Below, piece after piece: positions 22,089-29,486 of a stretch of DNA of 29,486 bases. The notes beneath the pieces were generated by a model that was given only the letters and a program-made list of their open reading frames with translations, did not search any database and was not told the origin of the DNA. Each line of letters opens with the position of its first letter. Position 1 is the first letter of the stretch. Position numbers and translations under genes: made by a program. Origin of the DNA: an uncultured Lentisphaeria bacterium (GTDB lineage Bacteria; Verrucomicrobiota; Lentisphaeria; Victivallales; UBA1829). The stretch covers positions 1 to 29,486 of the forward strand of contig CAJMAW010000020.1 of NCBI GenBank assembly GCA_905211485.1, read 5' to 3'.

Positions 22089-24503
22089 ATGCGGAAAACA
22101 GAACGTCTGCGGGATTCATGGCGCTTCACCCGCAGTGAATCTTTCAATTCGGAAATGGTGAATCCGGAGTGGGACGATTCCGGATGGGAACAAGTCTGCG
22201 TCCCTCATGACTGGGCGGCGGCAGGCCCCTTCTGCAGGGAATATGATGCCCAGATCACCAAAATCGACGAGGACGGGGAAAATGAGGAATCCCTGCATCT
22301 GGGACGCACCGGAGGTCTGCCTCATGTGGGGAAAGGCGTCTACCGCCGCCGTTTTTTCGTCCCCGCTTCAGAGGGGCGCAAAAAAGATAAAACCTCTGCC
22401 TGGCTCGAATTCGACGGAGTCATGAGTCATGCACGCGTCTTCGTGAACGGGAAATTTGTCGGAGCCCGTCCTTACGGTTATTCCTCTTTCTGCTGCGATA
22501 TCACGGATGCTCTGCGTTTCGATGAGGAAAATCTGCTTGCCGTCACGGTGGAGAATCCCCCGTTTTCCTCGCGCTGGTATCCCGGAGCGGGAATCTACCG
22601 CAACGTGAGACTCGTCGTGACCGACCGCGTGCACATCCGCCCGTGGGGGCTCCGCGTCCGGACAGAAAAAATCGAAGGGCATGACGCGTTCCTCCATCTT
22701 TCGCTCGAAACTTCGGCGGGAGATCTCCCGTTTGAATATACCGTCCGTTCTCCCCGGGGAGAAACGATTCTCCGGGGCAGGGGAGCGACGGGGGAAGCCT
22801 CGTTCCTCCTCTCTTCCTTTGAGCCCTGGGACATCGACGCACCGAACTTGTATGCTGTGACGGCCACTCTCACTTCCGGCGATTCCCTCACCGTGCGCTT
22901 CGGCGTCCGCGAACTGCGTTTCGATGCGGAAAAGGGGCTCTTTCTGAACGGCCGTCCCATCCGGATGAACGGGGTTTGTCTGCATCATGATCTGGGGCCG
23001 CTGGGTGCGGCGTTTTCCCGTCCCGCAGCCGCGCGTCAGCTCCGGAAACTCCGGAGCATCGGAGCCAACGCCATCCGCACAAGCCATAATCCGCCGGATC
23101 CCGGAATGCTCGAACTCTGCGACGAAATGGGGTTCCTCGTCATCGACGAGGCTTTCGACGCATGGCGGATCGCCAAACTCCCGAACGATTACCACACCCT
23201 CTTCCCCGAATGGGCCGAATCCGATCTCTGCGACATGATCCGCAGGGACCGGAATCACCCCTGCGTCATCCTGTGGAGCATCGGCAATGAGATTCCGGAA
23301 CAGCGGGAAAAGGAGGGCTGGAAAGTGGCAAGGGCCCTTCGTGAAATGGTCCGGCGCATGGATCCGGACCGTCCCGTCACCGCGGGGCTGAACCGGGATA
23401 TGGAGGCTGTGGAAAACCATTTCGCCGTTGAACTCGATGTTCCCGGATTCAACTACAAGCCGCACAATTACGCCCGTCTGCACGAGCTTCTCCCCGGCAA
23501 ACCCATGTATGGAAGCGAGACCGCTTCCACCGTCAGCAGCCGCGGTGAATATTTTTTCCCCGTATGCGAAGGAAGCGGAATCCACCCGGAAATCCAGTCC
23601 TCCTCCTACGATGTCGAATATCCCCCCTGGGCAAGCACCCCCGATACGGAGTTCCGGGCCCAGGATCTCTGCCCGTGGATCATGGGTGAATTCGTCTGGA
23701 CCGGATTCGACTATCTCGGGGAACCGACTCCCTATAACTGCGCGTGGCCCTCGCATTCCTCCTATTTCGGCATTTTCGACCTCGCCGGCCTGCCGAAGGA
23801 CCGGGCATATCTGTACCGGAGCCGCTGGTCCTCCGCAGAACCGACTCTTCATCTTTTGCCGCACTGGAATTTTCCGAACCGCATCGGGAAGCCGACTCCC
23901 GTGCATTGCTATACCTCCTTCCGGGAGGTGGAACTTTTTCTGAACGGAAAATCCCTCGGCCGGAAGTCCCGCGCCGATCTGGAATACCGGATCCGTTGGG
24001 ACGAGGTGAGGTATGAACCGGGAGAACTCAAAGCCGTCGCCTACGCTCCGGACGGCTCCGTGGCCATGAAATGCTTCCGGCGCACTGCGGGTGAAGCGGC
24101 CGTGATCCGGCTTGAACTGGAAAACATCGGCCCGATCACTGCCGACGGAGAAGACCTGGCTTTTGTCCATGTGACCGTCTGCGACCGGGAGGGCAATCCC
24201 CATCCCGCCGCTTCGCATCGGGTTTCCTGCTCTCTGGAGGGACCCGGAGTCATTGCGGCCATCGGAAACGGCGATCCCACATGCACGGAATCCTTCCGCC
24301 AGCACCATTTCCATGTCTACAACGGAGAAGCCGTGGTGTATCTGCGTTCCCGGAAAGGAAAACCGGGGATGCTCACCCTGACTGTGACGGGGCCCAATCT
24401 GCTTCCGGCTTCGCTGGAAGTGAAGTCCGTCCTGCCGGTGAATTCCTCCTCCATGGTGACGGAGGAAGACGCTGAATCCCCTGTCCCGCGCAGCAGGGAG
24501 TGA
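22089..24503 (+). CDS. GH2 beta-galactosidase-like glycoside hydrolase
   Basis: An 804-residue enzyme from ATG 22089 (GAGGAA six bases upstream); a TTG at 22071 is less likely. The N-terminal jelly roll (about 1-180) contains VPHDWAAAGPF and VENPPFSSRWYPGAGIYRNV. An immunoglobulin-like domain follows, then the TIM barrel from about 280 with RTSHNPPDPGMLELCDEMGF. The acid/base is Glu401 (SIGNEIPEQ) and the nucleophile Glu477 (MYGSETAST). C-terminal domains resemble DUF4982 (VHCYTSFREVELFLNGKSLG) and a final Ig-like module. This is the common gut-bacterial GH2 layout of beta-galactosidases and some glucuronidases. No signal peptide, so it probably works in the cytoplasm. It is followed by a DUF4091/GH123-like gene, suggesting joint attack on a galactose- or GalNAc-containing glycan. 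Confidence 0.9.
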   Translation: MRKTERLRDSWRFTRSESFNSEMVNPEWDDSGWEQVCVPHDWAAAGPFCREYDAQITKIDEDGENEESLHLGRTGGLPHVGKGVYRRRFFVPASEGRKKDKTSAWLEFDGVMSHARVFVNGKFVGARPYGYSSFCCDITDALRFDEENLLAVTVENPPFSSRWYPGAGIYRNVRLVVTDRVHIRPWGLRVRTEKIEGHDAFLHLSLETSAGDLPFEYTVRSPRGETILRGRGATGEASFLLSSFEPWDIDAPNLYAVTATLTSGDSLTVRFGVRELRFDAEKGLFLNGRPIRMNGVCLHHDLGPLGAAFSRPAAARQLRKLRSIGANAIRTSHNPPDPGMLELCDEMGFLVIDEAFDAWRIAKLPNDYHTLFPEWAESDLCDMIRRDRNHPCVILWSIGNEIPEQREKEGWKVARALREMVRRMDPDRPVTAGLNRDMEAVENHFAVELDVPGFNYKPHNYARLHELLPGKPMYGSETASTVSSRGEYFFPVCEGSGIHPEIQSSSYDVEYPPWASTPDTEFRAQDLCPWIMGEFVWTGFDYLGEPTPYNCAWPSHSSYFGIFDLAGLPKDRAYLYRSRWSSAEPTLHLLPHWNFPNRIGKPTPVHCYTSFREVELFLNGKSLGRKSRADLEYRIRWDEVRYEPGELKAVAYAPDGSVAMKCFRRTAGEAAVIRLELENIGPITADGEDLAFVHVTVCDREGNPHPAASHRVSCSLEGPGVIAAIGNGDPTCTESFRQHHFHVYNGEAVVYLRSRKGKPGMLTLTVTGPNLLPASLEVKSVLPVNSSSMVTEEDAESPVPRSRE

Positions 24504-24572
24504 AGAGCCTTCTTCATCCTCTTCTTTCCCGCGTTCCCGACTCCGGCAGAACAAATTCCGATCTGATTGCAA

Positions 24573-24600
24573 TTCAAAAAGAAGAATCCGAGCATAACAT
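24573..24600 (+). promoter_or_regulatory. Weak candidate promoter before the DUF4091 gene
   Basis: TTCAAA (24573-24578) and TAACAT (24595-24600), 16-base spacer, in the 133-base gap after GH2. Read-through from the GH2 promoter is equally possible. Confidence 0.3.
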
Positions 24601-24636
24601 AAAAGGAAATACAAAAATCAAGAAAGGTGAATTCGT

Positions 24637-26286
24637 ATGGAACTCCGTATGCATCTCTGCAGTTCTCTGGCAAAGATTTTTCCGCTGAAAGGGCCGGACC
24701 AGCCTTCTTTCCGCAGCGCTTCGGCGCTGAAGGGGGAACGTTTTTCGTTCCAGCTGGCTTTCATCGCCGTGGAGAACAGGGCGCTGAAGGCGGAAGTCCT
24801 GTCTCCGCTGAAGAAAAGGATTTCGCTGAAGCGGGTGGAGCTGATGCCCGTCCGCTACACGTCCTGGTACCGGGCGGAGGGGGATGACGTCATCAGCAGC
24901 GATCCCGGGCTTTATCCCGATGCTCTGCTTCCGGTGGACGGGACCTTCCGCTTTGCGCCGGGACAGTGGAACTCCCTCTGGGTGACGGTCGATGTACCCG
25001 CCGGCTGCAAGCCTGGGAAATATCCGGTTTCCGTGCGTCTGAGCAATCCGGACAATCCGGAGGAAAGCGTGGAAAGTCCTGTTTTCACGCTGGAAGTGCT
25101 GAATGCGGCGCTCCCGCATCAGACGCTGATCCATACGGAATGGTTTCATGCGGACTGTCTTGCAACTTATTACAAGGTGCCTGTCTGGAGCGAGGAACAC
25201 TGGCGCATTGTGGAAAACTTTGTCCGTTCGGCCGCGGCTCACGGGATCAACATGCTGCTGACGCCGGTTTTCACTCCGCCGCTGGATACCCGCGTCGGAG
25301 GGGAAAGACCCACAACGCAGCTGGTCGGCGTGACGCTCGAAAATGGAGGCTATTCCTTTGATTTCTCCCGTCTGGAACGCTGGATCGACATGGCGCGGAA
25401 AGCTGGAATTGAATATTTGGAAATTTCGCATCTCTTCACTCAGTGGGGGGCCGCTTTCTGCCCGAAGATTGTCGCGACGGTCGACGGAAAGGAAAAACGT
25501 ATCTTCGGGTGGGACGTCAAATCCGATTCCCGCAAATACAGAAGCTTCCTCGACTCCTTCCTCCCCGCCCTGACTTCCTTCCTCACCGAACACGGATGGA
25601 AGGACAAAACCTTCTTCCACTGTTCCGACGAACCCGCTCCCGCTCATCTGGAAACCTATGGAAAAGCCGTTTCCATCATGCGGAAGCATCTGAAGGATTT
25701 CAAGATCTGCGACGCCCTCTCCAGTGTGGACTATTATCAGAAGGGACTCGTCTCGATTCCGATTCCCGGGGAAGATCACATCGAACCCTTCCTCCAGGCC
25801 GGAATCGAAAAACCGTGGACCTATTACTGCTGCGGACAGCTTGAAAAGGTCAGCAACCGTTTTCTCCACATGCCTTCCTCCCGGAACCGCATCATGGGAA
25901 CGCTTCTCTACCGCTATGACTGCACCGGATTCCTCCAGTGGGGATTCAATTTCTATCATACGGTCCATTCCGTCGCATCCGTCGATCCCTGGAGCGTGCT
26001 CGACGCCGATTACGCATTCCCTCCCGGCGATGCGTTCATGGTCTATCCGGGCGTGGATGGACAGCCGGTGGATTCCATTCACTACGAGACCTTTACCGAA
26101 GGCCTTCAGGACTTGCGCGCATTACGCCTCCTGGAAGGGAAAGTCCCGCGGGAAAAACTTTGCGCCATGCTGGATAAACTCTCCCCCGGAGGACGCATGA
26201 GCATGAAGGAATATCCCCGCGGAGAAGCCGCCGTCCTGGCCCTCCGGAAAAAAATCAACTCCCTGATCAAAAAGCATTTCGCCTGA
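24637..26286 (+). CDS. DUF4091/GH123-like glycoside hydrolase
   Basis: A 549-residue protein with GAAAGG about 10 bases before the ATG. An N-terminal beta domain (about 1-155, with WVTVDVPAGCKPGKYPVSV) precedes a TIM barrel (about 165-480). FHCSDEP at 327-333 gives the adjacent Asp331-Glu332 pair; in GH123 N-acetyl-beta-galactosaminidases such a pair supports substrate-assisted catalysis. Trp-rich strands (TGFLQWGFNFY) and the C-terminal YETFTEGLQDLRALRLLE match the DUF4091 family. No signal peptide. The substrate is probably a GalNAc-containing oligosaccharide, with less certainty than the fold. It follows the GH2 gene by 133 bases on the same strand. Confidence 0.83.
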   Translation: MELRMHLCSSLAKIFPLKGPDQPSFRSASALKGERFSFQLAFIAVENRALKAEVLSPLKKRISLKRVELMPVRYTSWYRAEGDDVISSDPGLYPDALLPVDGTFRFAPGQWNSLWVTVDVPAGCKPGKYPVSVRLSNPDNPEESVESPVFTLEVLNAALPHQTLIHTEWFHADCLATYYKVPVWSEEHWRIVENFVRSAAAHGINMLLTPVFTPPLDTRVGGERPTTQLVGVTLENGGYSFDFSRLERWIDMARKAGIEYLEISHLFTQWGAAFCPKIVATVDGKEKRIFGWDVKSDSRKYRSFLDSFLPALTSFLTEHGWKDKTFFHCSDEPAPAHLETYGKAVSIMRKHLKDFKICDALSSVDYYQKGLVSIPIPGEDHIEPFLQAGIEKPWTYYCCGQLEKVSNRFLHMPSSRNRIMGTLLYRYDCTGFLQWGFNFYHTVHSVASVDPWSVLDADYAFPPGDAFMVYPGVDGQPVDSIHYETFTEGLQDLRALRLLEGKVPREKLCAMLDKLSPGGRMSMKEYPRGEAAVLALRKKINSLIKKHFA

Positions 26287-26364
26287 ACGGGACTCTCCCG
26301 CCCAGTCTCCCGCAGGATGGGAGGAAGAATCGAGGAAGCTTTTTCTTCCTTCCATCCCATTCCG

Positions 26365-26389
26365 CCCCCCTCTTGAAAAAAGAGGGGGG
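26365..26389. terminator. Perfect stem-loop after the DUF4091 gene
   Basis: CCCCCCTCTT and AAGAGGGGGG form a 10-bp stem with a GAAAA loop. It lies 79 bases past the stop. No T run follows, so it is either a rho-assisted end, an mRNA 3' protecting hairpin, or a repeat. Confidence 0.5.
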
Positions 26390-26897
26390 ATGGAGCGGGA
26401 GCACAACGTAACGTACTCTTCCGCCTCAGAACAGAATTTCCCGGCGGAAGAGACTTTTCCAGGCCGTTTTTCAGAAAGTTCCATTCCTCCCCCGGAGTTT
26501 TTTCTCCCGGGAATTTTCTCTTCTCTCTTCTTTCCTTTCCCCACGCATCTTTTTTCAGAAGCTTCTTCCCCTAAACACACGTTCTTTTCTCCTTTCCTGT
26601 TTTTCAGCTTTTCCCCGGCGGCGCGGCAGGGAAAAGAGGAGAGGAGGGGAGGAGAGGCAGGAAGTGCGGAATTTTTCTTTATCCTTGACTGGAGTGCTAG
26701 ATTCTCTCTTCCCGCCGTTTTCTTTTCTGAGGCGCATTCTCCTCTTCCTTCTGAGAAGAAGAGCATTCCCGCAGTGATGAGAATTCGAGGAGCGGAGATC
26801 ACAGAAGTAAACAGAGAAAACACCGGCTGCCGCATATTGAAAAAAGGAAAAGAAGAAAGATTTGAAGAAGAGGATCGGGAACACAGAGAGAAGGGGC
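26390..26897. other. Intergenic stretch, pyrimidine-rich then purine-rich, no gene seen
   Basis: About 500 bases with long TTTCC/CTTCT runs (26440-26610) followed by GAAGA-rich sequence. Open frames here encode low-complexity products without ribosome sites. No RNA gene recognised. Confidence 0.4.
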
Positions 26898-26926
26898 TTG
26901 ATAAAATTCCTTTGACCGTTTATCTT
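26898..26926 (+). promoter_or_regulatory. Sigma70-like promoter of the DNA polymerase gene
   Basis: TTGATA (26898-26903) and TATCTT (26921-26926), 17-base spacer. The leader would be about 110 bases to ATG 27046. Confidence 0.6.
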
Positions 26927-27045
26927 TTAGCGCAGAGGGGACGACCGGGAAGTATACGGTTCAGAGCCTCCGTTTCTTTTATGGAGATTTGTGCCGGAAG
27001 AAAGACGGGAAAGCGAAAAGGGAAGCAAACAAACAGGACAGAACT

Positions 27046-29286
27046 ATGACTGTATCGATATCGGATTTATTTGTTTCCGCGGAAAAACGGGTGGTGGCGC
27101 TTGAGACCGTCGGGGAAAAGGCCGTGGCGTTCATCCGGACGAAGGAAGGGGAAGTGCTGCGGAAAGAGTTTGACTGGAGCCCCTTTATCATTCTCCGGGA
27201 TCCCGCTCTTCTGAACGGGTTCGGCGGAGCGTTCCGGATTTCTTCTCTGGAAGGAGGGGAGGATTTTTCCTTTCTTGCGGAGTTCCAGAGCGTTTCCGAC
27301 TACGAAAAGGCACGGAAACATCTGAAGGAGACGACGGGATTTTCCCCCGGTTCTCCTTATGCTCCGTGGATGATCCTTTCCGATCCCGTACAGCAGGCTC
27401 TGATCCGGCTGAAGATCCGCCTGTTTTCCATGATGGGCTTCCACGAAGTGCGCCGGATGCAGATTGATATAGAGACGCTCTGCGCGGAAGGATACGATTT
27501 CCCGAATGCGGAACGGGAAGAGGATGCCGTAATAGCGATTGCGATGTCAGACAGCAGCGGCTGGGAGAGAGTGCTTTCCGTGCGGGAGGAAGGGACGGAG
27601 AAATTCATGCTGGAAGAGTTTGTCCGTGTTCTGCGAGAACGCGATCCGGACATTCTGGAAGGGCATAATTTTTTCCGTTTTGATCTGCCGTATCTGGAGA
27701 CTCGTGCGAAACGTCACCGGGTGAAACTTTCGCTGGGGCGTGACGGCTCCGTGCCGAAGAAACGCACTTCGCGTTTCAACGTTGCCGAACGGACGGTCAA
27801 TTACACGCGTTACGACATTTTCGGGCGTCATATAGCGGACACCTACCATCTGGCGCTTTTCTATGATGCCGTCCGGCGTGATCTGGACGGATACGGATTG
27901 AAGACGATAGCCCGTCACTTCCGTGTCGCATCCGAAGAGCGTGTCTATGTGGACGCCTCCTGCATGAAGCGCCTGTGGGCGGAAGATCCCGGGCTCGTTC
28001 TCCGCTACTGTCTGGACGATGTCCGAGAAACGCGCGCCATCTCCGACATTCTTTCCCCCAGTTCGTTTTATCAGACACAGATCATCCCCTTGAGCTATCA
28101 GAACTGCATTCTCCGGGGCAATGCCACGAAGATCGATTCCATTTTCCTTGCCGAATATCTTGATGCCGGCCATTCTCTGCCTTCCCCTGAGCGTGCCCGT
28201 CCTTTTTCCGGAGCGCTGACACGCTCTTTCCGGGACGGCGTTTTCGACGGCGTGATGCATTGCGACGTCCGTTCCCTGTATCCTTCGATCATTCTTTCCG
28301 AAAACTGGTCTCCTTCGCGTGACCGTCTGGGAGTGTTTGTCCGTTTTCTCCGCAGTCTCCGCAGCTTCCGTCTGGAGGCGAAGGACGCCGAGCGTGCGGC
28401 GCAGGACAAGACCGAACGCGAATATTACCGCTCCCTTCAGTCCGCCTTCAAGATCCTCATCAATTCCTTCTACGGGTATCTGGGCTTTGAACAGGGATTC
28501 CTGAATGATTTCGACATGGCCGAACGCGTCACCGCGCGCGGACGGGAAATTCTGACTTCCATGCTGGACTTCCTGACCTCTCACGGAGCACAGGTCATCG
28601 AAATGGATACGGACGGCATTTATTTTCAGCCGCCTCCGGGCGAGGACGTCTCTCTGATCCGGGAGGAACTGGGCGGAATTCTGCCCGACGGCATCGATGT
28701 GGATTTCGACGAATCCTACCGTTCCATGTTCTCCTACAAAAGCAAAAACTATGCGTTGCTCAAGGAAAACGGAGAAATGTCAATCAGTGGCGCCGCCTTG
28801 AAGTCGCGGGGACTGGAGCCTTTCCAGCGTCAGTACATGCGTCAGCTGATACAGGCGCTTCTGCACCACGATCCCAGTTCGGCGGCGTCGTTGTACGAGC
28901 ATTACCGCGCCGCAATTGCGGGAAGGACGATTCCTCTTGCGGAGCTCGCAAAGTCCGAGACTCTTTCGGATTCCCTGGAGGGCTACAAACGCAAGCTTCA
29001 GTCATCCAATGCCCGGCGCAGTGCCGCGTATGAGCTGGCGATCCGTTCCGGGCGGGAATACCGCCAGGGGGACCAGGTTTCCTTCTACATTACGGGAAGC
29101 AAAAAGAAACTTTCGGTGGTGGACAATTCCAAACTGCTTTCGGATGCGGATGAAAATGTCCGTGACGAAAATGTCGAATATTATCTTGACAAGCTGGAGG
29201 AGCTCCGGAAGAAATTTGAACCCTTTACGGGTTCTTCTTCTGTTCCTGAAGAAGATCTCTTTGCTTCTGCCGGAGAGAGAGAATGA
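27046..29286 (+). CDS. Family B DNA polymerase
   Basis: A 746-residue polymerase from ATG 27046 (AGGA 8-11 bases upstream); an earlier Met adds 19 basic residues and looks like leader. Proofreading motifs are complete: Exo I QIDIETL (Asp141, Glu143), Exo II GHNFFRFDLPYL (Asp213) and Exo III YCLDDVRE (Asp324/325). Polymerase motifs are complete too: A DVRSLYPSI (Asp407), B KILINSFYGYLG (469-480) and C MDTDGIYF (Asp521, Asp523). It is near the length of E. coli Pol II (783) but motif C is the DTDG form, closer to archaeal and other bacterial B enzymes. It could serve damage-tolerant repair synthesis. Pol III should replicate the chromosome, so this is accessory. No phage genes sit next to it. 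Confidence 0.9.
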   Translation: MTVSISDLFVSAEKRVVALETVGEKAVAFIRTKEGEVLRKEFDWSPFIILRDPALLNGFGGAFRISSLEGGEDFSFLAEFQSVSDYEKARKHLKETTGFSPGSPYAPWMILSDPVQQALIRLKIRLFSMMGFHEVRRMQIDIETLCAEGYDFPNAEREEDAVIAIAMSDSSGWERVLSVREEGTEKFMLEEFVRVLRERDPDILEGHNFFRFDLPYLETRAKRHRVKLSLGRDGSVPKKRTSRFNVAERTVNYTRYDIFGRHIADTYHLALFYDAVRRDLDGYGLKTIARHFRVASEERVYVDASCMKRLWAEDPGLVLRYCLDDVRETRAISDILSPSSFYQTQIIPLSYQNCILRGNATKIDSIFLAEYLDAGHSLPSPERARPFSGALTRSFRDGVFDGVMHCDVRSLYPSIILSENWSPSRDRLGVFVRFLRSLRSFRLEAKDAERAAQDKTEREYYRSLQSAFKILINSFYGYLGFEQGFLNDFDMAERVTARGREILTSMLDFLTSHGAQVIEMDTDGIYFQPPPGEDVSLIREELGGILPDGIDVDFDESYRSMFSYKSKNYALLKENGEMSISGAALKSRGLEPFQRQYMRQLIQALLHHDPSSAASLYEHYRAAIAGRTIPLAELAKSETLSDSLEGYKRKLQSSNARRSAAYELAIRSGREYRQGDQVSFYITGSKKKLSVVDNSKLLSDADENVRDENVEYYLDKLEELRKKFEPFTGSSSVPEEDLFASAGERE

Positions 29287-29338
29287 TTTCCTGTGTCATA
29301 TCCTCTTGGAGAAGCACAGAATAAAAAATATCTCATGA

Positions 29339-29468
29339 TATTGCGGTGCAATAAAAAATAAAAATTTGCGAAGCAGCAAAAACTACGGAAAAATGCGGAG
29401 CATTTTTCTCGAGGTCAAGGTCCGTGACCTTGTCGCAGTCCAGCGGAGAGACGCTGGCCGCCGGAGGC
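29339..29468. repeat. Chain of six short stem-loops
   Basis: In order: TATTGC-GGT-GCAATA (29339-29353); TTTGC/GCAAA (29365-29380); AAAAATGC-GGA-GCATTTTT (29389-29407); CAAGGTC-CGT-GACCTTG (29416-29432); CCAGCG-GAGAGA-CGCTGG (29440-29457); GCC-GGA-GGC (29460-29468). AT-only linkers flank the group. The third could end polymerase transcripts, but the rest is unexplained. Confidence 0.6.
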
Positions 29469-29486
29469 AAAAAATAAAATAAAAAA

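Noticed and set aside
22368..24614. Long minus-strand frame opposite the GH2 gene
   Set aside because: Same effect of GC-rich codon use; GH2 motifs with both catalytic Glu are on the plus strand. Similar shadows oppose the DUF6259, enolase-superfamily and DUF4091 genes.
26390..27049. Plus-strand 219-codon frame before the polymerase
   Set aside because: Low-complexity Phe/Ser/Pro then Arg/Lys/Glu product, no ribosome site, and it overlaps the polymerase promoter and start.

Overview
The window looks like a piece of a GC-rich, carbohydrate-degrading anaerobe. Its glycan enzymes (a WNEP-type clan GH-A hydrolase, a DUF6259 protein, GH2 and a DUF4091/GH123-like protein), the Fe-S scaffold/GGGtGRT pair, a bacterial family B polymerase and a type II-C CRISPR locus together suggest a gut-type Lentisphaerota (Victivallales-like) or a related PVC bacterium. 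That placement is inference; there is no rRNA or marker gene to fix it.

Positions 1-7115 hold one minus-strand operon read from a strong promoter at 7087-7115 over a palindromic operator. The order is IclR regulator, two short-chain dehydrogenases, a large DUF6259 protein, an enolase-superfamily sugar-acid dehydratase and a glycoside hydrolase cut by the window edge. Neighbouring genes overlap by 4 or 11 bases at several joints. The likely job is cutting a glycan and oxidising then dehydrating the released sugar. Divergent from it (7313-9240) is a neat two-gene unit, an Fe-S scaffold-like protein plus a GGGtGRT protein, closed by a perfect terminator. A CNNM/CBS membrane protein and three small genes of unknown function follow (9362-12014).

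Positions 12253-18672 are a complete type II-C CRISPR-Cas locus: 17 repeats, cas2, cas1, cas9 (all minus strand) and a plus-strand tracrRNA. Every repeat contains a full sigma70-like promoter, so each spacer can be transcribed separately, toward the cas genes. cas9 as read here has a -1 frame break at an A4 run close to its end; 75 codons of the expected C-terminus lie out of frame beside it.

Immediately beyond the tracrRNA (18896-21437) is a 2.5-kb AT-richer cassette with an EcoRI-family adenine methyltransferase and a DUF262-HNH protein. It is bracketed by 42-bp direct repeats that copy the 3' end of the adjacent glyoxalase-fold (VOC) gene. This defence-type cassette, with an unusual restriction partner, no integrase and a long target duplication, is the most novel-looking object in the window.

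Positions 21995-26286 carry a second glycan unit on the plus strand (GH2 beta-galactosidase-like, then the DUF4091/GH123-like protein). A family B DNA polymerase with all exonuclease and polymerase motifs follows (27046-29286). The window ends in a chain of six short stem-loops of unknown role.
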